Assembly: GCF_019613955.1 (NCBI RefSeq) | Contig: NZ_CP080443.1 | Coordinates: 1,736,001 to 1,800,000 of the forward strand | Length of the DNA: 64,000 bases | From: Chryseobacterium sp. LJ668 | Lineage (GTDB): Bacteria > Bacteroidota > Bacteroidia > Flavobacteriales > Weeksellaceae | Direction of reading: 5' to 3' | In this document: positions 13,198 through 22,755 of the stretch, one piece after another | Layout of the letters: each line of letters starts with the position of its first letter | Position numbering within the stretch: position 1 is the stretch's first letter | Notes under the pieces: model-generated | What the model saw: the letters and a program-made list of their open reading frames with translations, nothing else | What the model was told of the DNA's origin: nothing | The model's database searches: none | Translations under genes and position numbers: made by a program

Positions 13198-13328
13198 TGA
13201 TTAAATTTTATCAAAATTAAATTCATATTGCAAAAATTTATTCAATGATTCGTATTTTTGTAAAAAGCTGAGTGATTGTAAATTTCCTGCCTCAAGCATC
13301 CAGCTTCCAACCTAAAAACTATATTAAA

Positions 13329-14489
13329 ATGCAACTCGTATTTTCAGATGCACAATATTGGGAAGATTTTCTTCCGCTTACTTTTACTCGTCCTGTTGCA
13401 GAAATGCGATGCGGAATTCTTACTTTCTCCGAAAGATGGCAGAGAATTTTAGCAAACGAAGAAGTATCTTTTTTCACCGAAAATTATCTTCAATGGAAAT
13501 TTAAAAATCCGGAAGATGTAGAAAGTCTTTTTTTAGTTGCGAATTTCTTGCCGACTGAAACAATCATTCGACAGATAAAAGACTTGAAATTAGGTGAAGC
13601 TTTGGTTTATGAAGATGAGTTAATCGCGGCAAAAATCAATATGAAAGGTTTTTCTCTGAACCAGATTGAGAAAATGACCGATATCAAAGAAGAATTGATT
13701 TTCTTTAAAAAACCTACTGACCTTTTTACGTATAACGATAAAGCCATTGATTTTGATTTTGAATTATTAACAAAAGGTAAAACTTCTCAGGAGTTATCTT
13801 CTACCAACGGATTTTTAGGAAATAAGGAAGATTTATTCATTGAAGAAGGAGCCCAAGTCGAATTCTCTACCATCAATACCAAAACAGGAAAAATCTATAT
13901 TGGAAAAAATGCAGAGGTAATGGAAGGATGCAATCTTCGTGGGCCGATTGTTTTATGCGAGGAGTCTAAATTTAATTTAGGAGCAAAAATTTACGGTGCG
14001 ACTACGGTTGGTCCGCATTGCAAAGTGGGTGGTGAGGTGAATAATATCGTTATTTTCGGATATTCTAATAAAGGTCACGATGGTTTTGTCGGAAATTCTG
14101 TGATAGGCGAGTGGTGTAATCTGGGCGCGGATACCAATTCTTCCAATCTCAAAAACAATTATGCCAATGTAAAACTTTGGAGTTACAGGACGAAGCTTTT
14201 TGAAGATACAGGTTTGCAATTTGCTGGTCTGATAATGGGTGATCATTCTAAAACGGCCATCAATACCCAATTAAATACAGGAACTGTGGTTGGTGTAGCT
14301 TCCAATATTTTCAGGGAAGGCTTTCCTCCGAATTTAATTGAAAACTTTTCTTGGGGCGGATTTAAAGATGATGAAAGATTTAAATTAGACAAAGCCTATG
14401 AAGTTGCCGAGAAAGTGATGGCAAGAAGAAAATTACCTTTAACAGGCGATGACAAGGCAATTTTAAAGCATATTTTTGACGAATATTAA
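13329..14489 (+). CDS. GlmU-like sugar-1-phosphate nucleotidyl/acetyltransferase
   Basis: A 386-residue protein resembling the alternate GlmU family of Bacteroidota. An N-terminal part (MQLVFSDAQYWEDFLPLTFTRP) is related to nucleotidyltransferases. A C-terminal left-handed beta-helix (about 185-350) has hexapeptide repeats such as VEFSTI, IYIGKN and VEMEGC-like turns. It likely makes UDP-GlcNAc or a related precursor for peptidoglycan and LPS. The ATG at 13329 matches the family N-terminus; the longer frame from 13272 overlaps the likely promoter (TATTTTTG at 13253-13260). Confidence 0.82.
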   Translation: MQLVFSDAQYWEDFLPLTFTRPVAEMRCGILTFSERWQRILANEEVSFFTENYLQWKFKNPEDVESLFLVANFLPTETIIRQIKDLKLGEALVYEDELIAAKINMKGFSLNQIEKMTDIKEELIFFKKPTDLFTYNDKAIDFDFELLTKGKTSQELSSTNGFLGNKEDLFIEEGAQVEFSTINTKTGKIYIGKNAEVMEGCNLRGPIVLCEESKFNLGAKIYGATTVGPHCKVGGEVNNIVIFGYSNKGHDGFVGNSVIGEWCNLGADTNSSNLKNNYANVKLWSYRTKLFEDTGLQFAGLIMGDHSKTAINTQLNTGTVVGVASNIFREGFPPNLIENFSWGGFKDDERFKLDKAYEVAEKVMARRKLPLTGDDKAILKHIFDEY

Positions 14490-14502
14490 AGCATATAATT
14501 AC

Positions 14503-14531
14503 AAAACTTCAAACTATTTTGAAGTTTTTTT
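14503..14531 (+). terminator. Terminator after the GlmU-like gene
   Basis: AAAACTTCAAA and TTTTGAAGTTTT form an AT-rich hairpin around CTA, followed by a T run. Confidence 0.75.
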
Positions 14532-14586
14532 GTTTTGCATGTAATGTTTTTCAGTTTTTAAATGTCTTACTTATAGAAACAAACTT

Positions 14587-15096
14587 ATGACCCAGGAGAC
14601 TTTCAAGAATACGGTTTTCATTCTCAAAGATGAGATGTATCGTTTTGCGAAAAGATTTGTCATGAGTAGTGATGAGGCAGAAGATGTGGTGCAGGATTTA
14701 ATGATCAGGTTTTGGCAGAAAAAAGATGAACTGGAACAGTTCGGTAATTTCAAATCCTATGCATTAAAATCAGTAAAAAATGAATGCCTCAACCGATTGA
14801 AACACCACGATGTGAAGTTGGGCTTTGCAGATCTGCAACTTCACCGGTCAGAACTTTACAGTATGGATGTGAATAATCTAAAGGAGCATATCATTGGTTT
14901 TATCAATCAGCTTCCTGAAAAACAAAAAATGGTCATCCATTTGAAAGATGTAGAAGAGTATGATGTTTCTGAAATTTCCGAAATGCTGGAAATGGAGGAA
15001 AATGCAGTAAGAGTGAATCTTATGCGGGCAAGACAAAAAGTAAAAGAACAAATCTCACAACTGATGAGCTATGAGCAACGAACAATATCTGGATAA
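14587..15096 (+). CDS. ECF-type RNA polymerase sigma factor
   Basis: A 169-residue sigma-70 family protein of the extracytoplasmic-function type. Region 2 (about residues 15-75) contains DEAEDVVQDLMIRFW, which binds core polymerase and the -10 element. Region 4 (about 108-156) is a helix-turn-helix with AVRVNLMRARQKV. Region 3 is missing, as expected for ECF factors. It overlaps the next gene by 26 bases; that gene encodes a one-pass membrane protein, the usual sigma/anti-sigma arrangement. Confidence 0.92.
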   Translation: MTQETFKNTVFILKDEMYRFAKRFVMSSDEAEDVVQDLMIRFWQKKDELEQFGNFKSYALKSVKNECLNRLKHHDVKLGFADLQLHRSELYSMDVNNLKEHIIGFINQLPEKQKMVIHLKDVEEYDVSEISEMLEMEENAVRVNLMRARQKVKEQISQLMSYEQRTISG

Positions 15097-15730
15097 ATAT
15101 AAAGAAGTCTTCAAAGACTTGAAAGAGGAAAAAATGAACTGGGATTTTGAAGATTTTCTTCAAAAAGCAGAAGGTAATGCAGATCATGAAGGAGAAATCA
15201 TTCCTATAAGTAAAGCTAAGCCTTCTTTCCCAAAGTGGTTTTGGATGGCAGCAAGTGTAATTTTGCTTTTCAGTATCGTATTAATTTTTAAATACAATCA
15301 AAATGCAGATGTAGAAAATCAGGCACAATTAGTTGCAAATGAAATTCAAAAGCAAAAATCTGATTTTATTAAAGAAAACCACGAGCACGAAACACAAGTT
15401 GCTGTATTGAGTAACGATTCGATTTCCGGAGAAAAAAGGGACTCTATTTTTGAGGAAAATTCCTTAGCGGAAGTTGATGTTTTAGATAAAATTCTTTCGA
15501 AGAAAAGCAGAATTAAAAAGGAAACAAAGCCTAGATACGTCAGCAATTCTGCTATTAAAAATATAAAAGATTCCACAGGATATAAAGATTCTTATGTGAT
15601 CGTCAACGGAAAAAGAATCGATAATATGGAAGAAGCCATCAATGTTACCAAATATTCGTTTCAGGTGGTTGCCAACAATATGAATCAAGCTTTGGCACAG
15701 CCCAAGGTAATGGATAACGTAGAATACTAA
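15071..15730 (+). CDS. Putative membrane anti-sigma factor
   Basis: A 219-residue protein with an acidic cytosolic N-terminus (residues 1-53; WDFEDFLQKAE), one membrane helix (about 54-74) and an extracytoplasmic charged tail containing SxxI-type low-complexity sequence. There is no HxxxCxxC zinc motif, so it is not a ZAS anti-sigma. The role is inferred from topology and the 26-base overlap with the sigma gene. Confidence 0.72.
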   Translation: MSNEQYLDKYKEVFKDLKEEKMNWDFEDFLQKAEGNADHEGEIIPISKAKPSFPKWFWMAASVILLFSIVLIFKYNQNADVENQAQLVANEIQKQKSDFIKENHEHETQVAVLSNDSISGEKRDSIFEENSLAEVDVLDKILSKKSRIKKETKPRYVSNSAIKNIKDSTGYKDSYVIVNGKRIDNMEEAINVTKYSFQVVANNMNQALAQPKVMDNVEY

Positions 15731-15795
15731 TAGAACAATCAATATAGATTACGCAACTGATCAGGCTTGTAGTCAACTAAATTTTAATTAAAGTC

Positions 15796-17067
15796 ATGAA
15801 AAAAATATTTATCATATTCGCACTCGCTTTTTCACATTTCTTCAATGTGTACGGGCAAAAAGAAAAACTTGATCAATTGTTTGACAGATATCAGGAAGTG
15901 GAAGGTGTAACCTCCATTAAAATTGCAAAACCCATGTTCGGTATGCTGAGCAATCTGAATATAGGGGATTCTGAGTTGGATCAGATAAAGCCTTTGCTTG
16001 CAAAAATCAACAGTTTGAAAGTTTTGATCACCGAAAGTCCTGAAAACGGAAAGTCTCAGAATAATCTCAATCAGCTGAATAAAGAAATTACGTCTTATCT
16101 CAAAAACATGAATTACAGTGAAATGATGTCTGTAAAAAATGGGGACAGCAAGGTAAAATTTCTTTCTTCCGAAGCGAAAAACGGAATTCTTGAAGATATC
16201 CTTCTGAGAATTGATAGCGGAGATGGCGAGAATATTCTCGTGATGCTTGATGGGAAGCTTTCCATGGATGATGTGAATAAAATCATCAACTCCGGCGAAA
16301 CAAATAATGCATCAACACATACAACTACGACATTAAAGAGCGGGTTTAATTCCGAAAATAATTCATCTTATCTAAATGGAGAAAACCGGAATGTGAGTGA
16401 GTTTTCCGGAATCAATGTAAGTTCAGGGATAAACGTGGTTTTCAAACAGGAAAATGCCACCAATGTAAGAGTATTTGCAGATTCTGATAAACTTCAAAAT
16501 GTGATCACAAGAGTGGAAAATGGAGTTTTGAAAGTCTACATCGATACTAAAGGAGTTAAAAAGCTAAAATTCAAAAATCTGAGTGTGAATATCTCTTCAC
16601 CAAAAATGGATAATGTTAAGGTTTCATCTGGTTCCAATTTTACGGCGGTAAATTCAATTAAAGAAAATAACCTCAGAATTGAAGCTTCTTCAGGAGCTTT
16701 AGTCAGTGGAAAATTTACAATAGCAAATACGGCTGATCTTAATGTTAGTTCGGGGTCTAATGTAAAAACAAACATCACGTCAGGTAAAGTGATGGTAAAA
16801 AGCTCAAGCGGCTCAAGTGTCAATGTAGAAGGAAATGCAGATATTGGAATGATTGATGTAAGCAGCGGCTCAGTCATCAAAGCTGAAAATTTTCGATTAA
16901 ATATAGCAGAAGTGGAAGCCACATCGGGAAGCAGTGCTTCTGTGAATGTAAAAGATAAAATGAGGGTAAAGGCATCTTCCGGAGGTTCTGTAAGATACAA
17001 AGGAAATCCTAAAATCGATTCTGATGTTAGTAAAATGTCCGGCGGAAGTCTTTCTTCAATCAATTAA
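15796..17067 (+). CDS. DUF4252 and GIN-domain (DUF2807) secreted protein
   Basis: A 423-residue exported protein with a signal peptide ending near VYGQ (about residue 21). An N-terminal DUF4252-like part spans about 25-165. A C-terminal part of repeating short strands (about 200-420; EFSGINVSSGINVVF, VKVSSGSNF, ASSGA, SSGSNV, SSSGSS) is typical of the head GIN / DUF2807 putative adhesin beta-solenoid. The two families are fused here. It follows the sigma/anti-sigma pair and precedes a stand-alone DUF4252 lipoprotein. Confidence 0.83.
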   Translation: MKKIFIIFALAFSHFFNVYGQKEKLDQLFDRYQEVEGVTSIKIAKPMFGMLSNLNIGDSELDQIKPLLAKINSLKVLITESPENGKSQNNLNQLNKEITSYLKNMNYSEMMSVKNGDSKVKFLSSEAKNGILEDILLRIDSGDGENILVMLDGKLSMDDVNKIINSGETNNASTHTTTTLKSGFNSENNSSYLNGENRNVSEFSGINVSSGINVVFKQENATNVRVFADSDKLQNVITRVENGVLKVYIDTKGVKKLKFKNLSVNISSPKMDNVKVSSGSNFTAVNSIKENNLRIEASSGALVSGKFTIANTADLNVSSGSNVKTNITSGKVMVKSSSGSSVNVEGNADIGMIDVSSGSVIKAENFRLNIAEVEATSGSSASVNVKDKMRVKASSGGSVRYKGNPKIDSDVSKMSGGSLSSIN

Positions 17068-17083
17068 TTTTAAAAGAGCTACC

Positions 17084-17584
17084 ATGAAAATATTTAAAAC
17101 TTTATTTGTTGCCATTTGTACAACGATTCTGATGCAATCATGCTTGGTTTCAGAAAAACCGAATATGGCATTTTTTTCAAAGTCAGAGTATGATTATAAA
17201 GGAGCGAAGTTCGTAAGCATCAATGTACCCCTATTTTTAGCTAAACCTTACATCAAAAAAGCTTTGAGAGAAGAAGGTGATAATGAGGCTGTCATTGCAT
17301 TAGTCAAAAAAGTTTCTAAAATAAAAGTTCTTACAGTAGAAAACGGAAACAAAAAAATGCTAAAAGAGTACGCTAGTTATTTAAACGATAATAATTATGA
17401 AGACTGGGCAACAATAAAGCATGACGGCAATAATGTCAACATCAGGGTCAAGCAAAAAGGTGAATCTATTAAAAATATGCTGATCACTGTAAATTCGGAT
17501 CAGGATTTAGTTTTTGTAGATGTAAGAGGAAGCTTTACCTCAGATGATATTTCGAAAATGATCAGCAAGGTTTCAGATAAATAA
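17084..17584 (+). CDS. DUF4252 lipoprotein
   Basis: A 166-residue lipoprotein with lipobox LMQSC (Cys at about residue 20) and a DUF4252-like body with the same pattern as the preceding protein (SKIKVLTVENGN, MLKEYASYLNDNNYEDW). The ATG at 17084 places a normal signal peptide first, so a longer frame from 17024 is rejected. It is the last gene of the sigma operon and ends before a terminator. Confidence 0.82.
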   Translation: MKIFKTLFVAICTTILMQSCLVSEKPNMAFFSKSEYDYKGAKFVSINVPLFLAKPYIKKALREEGDNEAVIALVKKVSKIKVLTVENGNKKMLKEYASYLNDNNYEDWATIKHDGNNVNIRVKQKGESIKNMLITVNSDQDLVFVDVRGSFTSDDISKMISKVSDK

Positions 17585-17612
17585 ATTCATATTCATTTAT
17601 TTTTATATTGTT

Positions 17613-17644
17613 AAAAGTTGCGATCGCTATGATTGCGACTTTTT
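17613..17644 (+). terminator. Terminator after the DUF4252 operon
   Basis: AAAGTTGCGATC (17614-17625) and GATTGCGACTTT (17631-17642) pair over 12 bases with two G-T, around GCTAT, followed by T. Confidence 0.85.
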
Positions 17645-17693
17645 AATTTAATTTATGGATTATTAAGTTTCATTTAAACTATTAAAAAGGATT

Positions 17694-17723
17694 TTCGTAT
17701 CTCGCCTAAAAGCCTTAATTTTG
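17694..17723 (+). promoter_or_regulatory. guaB promoter
   Basis: TAATTTTG at 17716-17723 fits the -7 element 13 bases before the guaB start. The -33 element is weak (TTC at 17694-17696). The short leader leaves no room for a riboswitch. Confidence 0.6.
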
Positions 17724-17736
17724 CAAGAAAGTAAAG

Positions 17737-19197
17737 ATGTCTATTCATAACAAAATTGTAGAGACAGCCATCACTTTCGATGACGTTCTTCTCGTACCTT
17801 CTTATTCAGAAGTTTTACCTAACCAGGTTTCTTTAAAGTCAAGACTTACCGATAAAATCACGCTTAATGTTCCTATAGTTTCTGCTGCGATGGATACTGT
17901 TACGGAAGGCGAGCTGGCAATTGCTCTTGCAAGAGTGGGCGGTTTAGGTTTTATTCATAAAAACATGACGATTGCCGAGCAAGCTGCACAGGTCAACCGT
18001 GTGAAACGCTCAGAAAACGGAATGATCTCTGATCCTGTGACCTTGACAAAAGATCATACTTTGGCTCAGGCTAAAGAAACAATGGCTAAATATAAAATAT
18101 CAGGTCTGCCTGTTGTAAATGCTGATAATGTTTTGATCGGAATTATTACCAACAGAGATGTAAAATATCAGGAAAATCTTGATATGAAGGTAGAAGAGAT
18201 CATGACAAAAGATAAGCTGATCACATCAGATAAAACCACCAATCTTGAGAAGGCAAAAGAAATCCTTCTTAAAAACAGAGTAGAAAAACTTCCTATTGTA
18301 GATAAAGATTATAAATTGGTTGGTTTGATTACCATTAAAGATATTGACAATCAACTAGAATATCCAAACGCCAATAAAGATGAAAACGGCCGTCTGATCG
18401 TAGGCGCAGGAGTTGGGGTTGGTGAAGATACAATGGATAGAATTGCGGCTTTAGTGCAAGCCGGAGTAGATATTATCGCCATTGATTCTGCACACGGACA
18501 TTCCAAAGGAGTTTTAGAAAGAATTTCAGAAATCAGAAAAGCATATCCCGATTTAGATTTGGTAGGCGGAAACATCGTTACTGCCGAAGCTGCGAAAGAT
18601 TTGATTGAAGCTGGCGCAAACGTTCTTAAGGTAGGTGTTGGTCCGGGATCTATTTGTACAACCAGAGTAGTTGCAGGAGTTGGTGTTCCGCAATTGTCGG
18701 CCATTTATAATGTTTATGAATATGCTCAGTCTAAAAATGTAACTGTTATCGCAGATGGCGGAGTAAAACTTTCAGGAGATATCGTAAAAGCTATTGCAAG
18801 CGGAGCAGGAGCCGTAATGGTAGGTTCTCTCTTAGCAGGAACAGATGAGGCACCAGGTGAAGAAATCATTTATCAGGGAAGAAAATTCAAAGCCTATCAA
18901 GGAATGGGAAGTCTTTCTGCTATGAAAAGAGGTGGAAAAGAAAGATATTTCCAGAGTGAAGCTAAAAAATTCGTACCGGAAGGTATTGAAGGCAGGGTTC
19001 CACATAAAGGAAAGCTGGAAGACGTGATTTTTCAGTTAACGGGGGGACTTAGAGCAGGAATGGGCTACTGTGGAGCAAAAGATATCGATGCTTTACAAAA
19101 AGATACTAAAATGGTAATGATCACCGGTAGTGGATTGAAAGAATCTCACCCACACGATGTCATTATTACACAGGAAGCTCCGAATTATTCTTTATAG
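17737..19197 (+). CDS. guaB: Inosine-5'-monophosphate dehydrogenase
   Basis: A 486-residue cytosolic enzyme that oxidises IMP to XMP with NAD+, the committed step to GMP. The barrel is interrupted by two CBS domains at about residues 95-205. The active-site loop GPGSICTTR carries the catalytic Cys307, and IADGG and the [12 protein letters not shown] flap are present. The length is standard. It is transcribed alone between two terminators. Confidence 0.98.
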   Translation: MSIHNKIVETAITFDDVLLVPSYSEVLPNQVSLKSRLTDKITLNVPIVSAAMDTVTEGELAIALARVGGLGFIHKNMTIAEQAAQVNRVKRSENGMISDPVTLTKDHTLAQAKETMAKYKISGLPVVNADNVLIGIITNRDVKYQENLDMKVEEIMTKDKLITSDKTTNLEKAKEILLKNRVEKLPIVDKDYKLVGLITIKDIDNQLEYPNANKDENGRLIVGAGVGVGEDTMDRIAALVQAGVDIIAIDSAHGHSKGVLERISEIRKAYPDLDLVGGNIVTAEAAKDLIEAGANVLKVGVGPGSICTTRVVAGVGVPQLSAIYNVYEYAQSKNVTVIADGGVKLSGDIVKAIASGAGAVMVGSLLAGTDEAPGEEIIYQGRKFKAYQGMGSLSAMKRGGKERYFQSEAKKFVPEGIEGRVPHKGKLEDVIFQLTGGLRAGMGYCGAKDIDALQKDTKMVMITGSGLKESHPHDVIITQEAPNYSL

Positions 19198-19217
19198 ACA
19201 ATTTTTTTGGCATACAT

Positions 19218-19250
19218 AAAAAAACTCGCAGAGTTTCTGTGAGTTTTTTT
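19218..19250. terminator. Bidirectional terminator between guaB and the KTSC gene
   Basis: AACTCGCAGA and TCTGTGAGTT pair around GTT, flanked by an A run on the left and a T run on the right. It can therefore stop transcription from both sides. Confidence 0.88.
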
Positions 19251-19458
19251 ACTTAATTTTTCTGAATCTGAATCTCTGCTTGATCACAGCATTTAAAAAC
19301 TGGCCTTTGGACCGCGCCGCTTTAAATTTTTCAACGATATCACTTGGTACTCTCTGGTAATCGTATACAGAACCAGACTGATATACAATTCGTAATATCT
19401 CAGTTTCAGGGAAATATCTGTAATCTTTTACAACTGATGAAGGCATGATTAACTTCAT
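19249..19458 (-). CDS. KTSC domain protein
   Basis: A 69-residue protein matching the KTSC fold: MPSSVVKDYRYFPETEILRI, then YQSGSVYDYQRVP, then VEKFKAARSKGQF and a basic C-terminal tail. The function is unproven; relatives sit alone or fused to RNA-modifying enzymes. The ATG at 19458 is used because the TTG at 19461 adds only one residue; 19446 is also possible. Confidence 0.83.
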   Translation of the reverse strand: MKLIMPSSVVKDYRYFPETEILRIVYQSGSVYDYQRVPSDIVEKFKAARSKGQFLNAVIKQRFRFRKIK

Positions 19459-19483
19459 CAAAAAATATTCCCAACAGTATGTT

Positions 19484-20551
19484 TTATTTCAGTTTATCTT
19501 TAAAATCATCGATTCGAAAGTCGGTGTAAGCATTTCCTTTTTCTATTTTTTCTTTAGAATACAGTCTGAAATCATTTTCAGTTTTTTCCAAAAGATAATC
19601 ATAAGGTCCAACCTGAGAAATCAATTTTACCAAAACCGGAGAAATTTCCAGGCAGATAAAAAGCCCCATGATAAAAGCTGCAGCAGTTGCAATAATGGCC
19701 GAGTTTTTTCCCAATTCATCTAAAGCCTGAAGCCGCGCAGCAAAACCGTTGAATTTATCCTCAATAGTTTCTGTGGATTTTCTTTCCGTTTCTAGATTGG
19801 TATAAACCTTAGATATTTCTTTGTCTAAATATTCTAATCTCGGAGCTGCCTGCTTTTGATAGTTTTCAAGATCTACTCTTCTTTGCTCTTTTAGCTCCTG
19901 CTTACGTTTTGCATTAGGTCCGAAACCTTCTTTACCACTCGTTAGTCCTGATTGTTTTCCTAAAATTTCTTTTTCGAGCTCTACCGCTGCAGAATCGTAA
20001 GACTTTTGGTACTGAGCGATTTTTTCTGAAATCTGCTTTTTCTCAATATCAAACGGGCCGCTTTGCTGTAAAATCCTTCCGGTCATTTCACCCTGAAGCT
20101 GTTTTTTGTTTCTTTGAATGATGGTATTTAGCTGTTTGTTGACTTCCTTTTCGAAAATCTTAAGCTCCAAAGGTTTTGAAATAATAATTCCTAAAAATGT
20201 TGCTAAAATCAATCTTGGAATCGACAATAAAATCTGGTTCCACCACGTTCCTGTTTTTTTAATTGATGAAACAATATAGCGGTCAAGATTAAAAATCATT
20301 AACCCCCACAAAATACCGAAACCTACCGAAATCCAAATATCATCAAATACGGTATACATTGCATAGCCTGCAGATAATGTAGCAAAAACTGCAGTGAATA
20401 AGACAATTCCACCGATTCCTGAGAATTTATTCCATTCGCTTGGCGTCTTTTTTAAGATATGAATATTTCCTCCGGAGCAGATCATCAGGAATTTCTGAAA
20501 CCAGTTTATTTGATGATTTGTTTGATTTATAATTGGTTGACTGTTTTTCAT
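19484..20551 (-). CDS. DUF4407 membrane protein
   Basis: A 355-residue protein with four predicted membrane helices, around residues 35-75 (two), 100-125 and near 290-310. A long charged coiled-coil segment lies between the third and the fourth (about 130-285; KKQISEKIAQYQKSYD). The pattern and the N-terminal NWFQKFLMICSGGN match DUF4407. No activity is known. The ATG at 20551 is preferred to a TTG at 20569. Confidence 0.82.
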   Translation of the reverse strand: MKNSQPIINQTNHQINWFQKFLMICSGGNIHILKKTPSEWNKFSGIGGIVLFTAVFATLSAGYAMYTVFDDIWISVGFGILWGLMIFNLDRYIVSSIKKTGTWWNQILLSIPRLILATFLGIIISKPLELKIFEKEVNKQLNTIIQRNKKQLQGEMTGRILQQSGPFDIEKKQISEKIAQYQKSYDSAAVELEKEILGKQSGLTSGKEGFGPNAKRKQELKEQRRVDLENYQKQAAPRLEYLDKEISKVYTNLETERKSTETIEDKFNGFAARLQALDELGKNSAIIATAAAFIMGLFICLEISPVLVKLISQVGPYDYLLEKTENDFRLYSKEKIEKGNAYTDFRIDDFKDKLK

Positions 20552-20719
20552 TATTGAAAATTTATACAAAATTAGTATTAAAAATCATACCAATGTTACA
20601 AATAGTAATATGTTTTACCAAGTATAGTTGTTTTGTAATATAAATCATTGTTTTCAAAGTACTTACTATTAAAAGATGTTAAATATTAAGTTATTGTTAC
20701 ATTTTCAAACTTGATGTAC

Positions 20720-20749
20720 TTGAGAATTGATAAAAAAATGATAGGTTTG
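20720..20749 (+). promoter_or_regulatory. Promoter of the M43 metalloprotease gene
   Basis: TTG at 20720-20722 and TAGGTTTG at 20742-20749 are separated by 19 bases, about 30 bases before the start codon. Confidence 0.8.
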
Positions 20750-20778
20750 CAATCGAATATTTAATAATATAGAGAGAA

Positions 20779-22662
20779 ATGAAAAGAATCGGTACTATTT
20801 TATTGCTTATATTTTTTGTTAATTCATTTTCGCAGGATTTACACAAAGAATGTGGCTTTGATAAAATAATGCAAAAATTGGATGACAGACATCCGGATTT
20901 AAAAAGAGCACGGGAAGAAGGTGAGCAGAAGATCAATAATATGAATCAACAGGCTTTTCTAAATAAAGTAGGTGCATCTTCATCGTGGAACGCTCTCTAT
21001 ACAGGACAATTATATGAAATCCCAGTGGTCGTGCATGTTATAGAATCTCAGGATCCTGCAAATGCCAACTTGGCAGTAACAGATCAGGAAATTATCAATT
21101 GGATAGCCAGAGCAAACAGCATGTATGCAACAACTTATGGCAATGGGTTTTATCCAGAAGGAGCTGGCCCTACAGGAGGAAATGTAATTCCATTTAAACT
21201 TGTTTTGGCAAAAAGATCTCCCACATGTATGCCTACAACAGGTATTGTAAGATACAACGGAAGTACGCTCCCAGATTATGATCAGAACGGAGTGACAGAT
21301 TCCGGAGCTACAGATACACAAATTAAAAACGAACTTGCTCCACACTGGCCGGAAAATTCGTATTTTAATATTTATGTAGTTATTGGTTTTGACGGTCAGC
21401 AGCAATTATCTTATGGGCTCATGGGATATGCATCATTTCCAAGCTCATACGATTACGACTATGAAAGTTTTATGAAAGTGGCGACGATAAAGAATCAGAA
21501 TGATACCACGCTTACCCACGAGCTGGGTCATGCTTTTGGTCTTTATCATACGTTCCAGGGGATTTCGGCTAACAGTCAGACTACCTGTCCGGTAAACAAC
21601 AACTGTGCAACACAAGGTGACTTAGTTTGTGATACTTCACCTTCAAGAAGCATGTATGGGGTTGCAATACCAACCAATAATGCTATAGATCCGTGTACAG
21701 GCCAAAATTATGATGGTACGCAGTACAATGTCATGAATTATACGAATTCTAACCGTAAGTTCACAGAAGGACAAAGAAACAGAGCTGTCCTGCTGATGAT
21801 GGAATACAGAAAAAATCTCATCAATTCGCTTGCGGGTACGGATCCTGCAACGGTTATTGCTTCACCTGTTTCTGTGGTGAATGCTCAATGCAACCCTACA
21901 GGAATAATAAATCCGACTAACAGCGCTGTCGGACCAACACGACTGATATTCGGAAATATCAGTAGCATCAGCAATGGATATGATTCTGACGAAGCATCAC
22001 CTCTTTTTTATGCAAATTACGCTGCTGCAACATGCATAAGACCTGCTTATTTTACAGACATTACCTCAAATGTAGCAACAGAGTTGAGAGTGACCTATGC
22101 TTACACATTTAATCATGCCGAAAAATTTAGAACGAAAGTTTGGATTGATTATAATAACAACGGGACTTTTGAAAACACAGAACTGGTAGTTAATAATCTT
22201 TCGGCTAATCTTACAAATTCAGGACTCACTCTTATCAATAATATTACACCTCCGGCAACTGCTGTTAAGAATGTGTATTTAAGAATGAGAATAGCAGTAG
22301 ATGCTGCTACATTTAATGGAGTGACTTTCCCGGATTATGATGCTTGTTCGCAATTACGATATGGGCAAATGGAAGATTACGCGGTGAGAATCTTAGATAC
22401 ATTAGGTACTTCGGAGATGAATAACAATAATACTGAAACTAAAATTGTTTATATCAAAGCAGATAACAGACTTCAGCTTTTTGGAAGCACTAAAGCTAAA
22501 TTTGGTGATTATCAAATCTATGACATGAGCGGAAAACTAATTCAGAGAGGAAATTCAAAAACAAATGAAATTCAGATCAACCAGCAATTAGTAAAAGGAG
22601 CATATATCATCAACTACACAGAAGGTGATCAACAAGGATCGAAAAAATTCCTTAACAATTAA
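20779..22662 (+). CDS. Secreted M43-family zinc metalloprotease with T9SS sorting domain
   Basis: A 627-residue exported protease. The signal peptide ends near NSFSQ. The zinc site HELGHAFGLYH (H247, E248, H251, H257) and a Met-turn VMNYTNSN are those of pappalysin-type M43 metalloproteases. A GEVED-like domain follows (about 435-545; WIDYNNNGTFENTE, YGQMEDYAV). The last 75 residues are a type A T9SS sorting domain (IYDMSGKLIQRG, INYTEGDQQGSKKFL). It is thus exported through T9SS, and its substrates are unknown. Confidence 0.9.
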   Translation: MKRIGTILLLIFFVNSFSQDLHKECGFDKIMQKLDDRHPDLKRAREEGEQKINNMNQQAFLNKVGASSSWNALYTGQLYEIPVVVHVIESQDPANANLAVTDQEIINWIARANSMYATTYGNGFYPEGAGPTGGNVIPFKLVLAKRSPTCMPTTGIVRYNGSTLPDYDQNGVTDSGATDTQIKNELAPHWPENSYFNIYVVIGFDGQQQLSYGLMGYASFPSSYDYDYESFMKVATIKNQNDTTLTHELGHAFGLYHTFQGISANSQTTCPVNNNCATQGDLVCDTSPSRSMYGVAIPTNNAIDPCTGQNYDGTQYNVMNYTNSNRKFTEGQRNRAVLLMMEYRKNLINSLAGTDPATVIASPVSVVNAQCNPTGIINPTNSAVGPTRLIFGNISSISNGYDSDEASPLFYANYAAATCIRPAYFTDITSNVATELRVTYAYTFNHAEKFRTKVWIDYNNNGTFENTELVVNNLSANLTNSGLTLINNITPPATAVKNVYLRMRIAVDAATFNGVTFPDYDACSQLRYGQMEDYAVRILDTLGTSEMNNNNTETKIVYIKADNRLQLFGSTKAKFGDYQIYDMSGKLIQRGNSKTNEIQINQQLVKGAYIINYTEGDQQGSKKFLNN

Positions 22663-22670
22663 ATAGACGA

Positions 22671-22696
22671 AGCCCTTTTTTAAAAGGGCTTTTTTT
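22671..22696 (+). terminator. Terminator after the M43 protease gene
   Basis: AGCCCTTTT and AAAAGGGCT form a palindromic stem, followed by seven T. Confidence 0.88.
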
Positions 22697-22755
22697 ATGT
22701 TTAAATTCAAAGATAAAGAAACTATTGATTCTGTTATTTTTTCTTTAATAATCAG

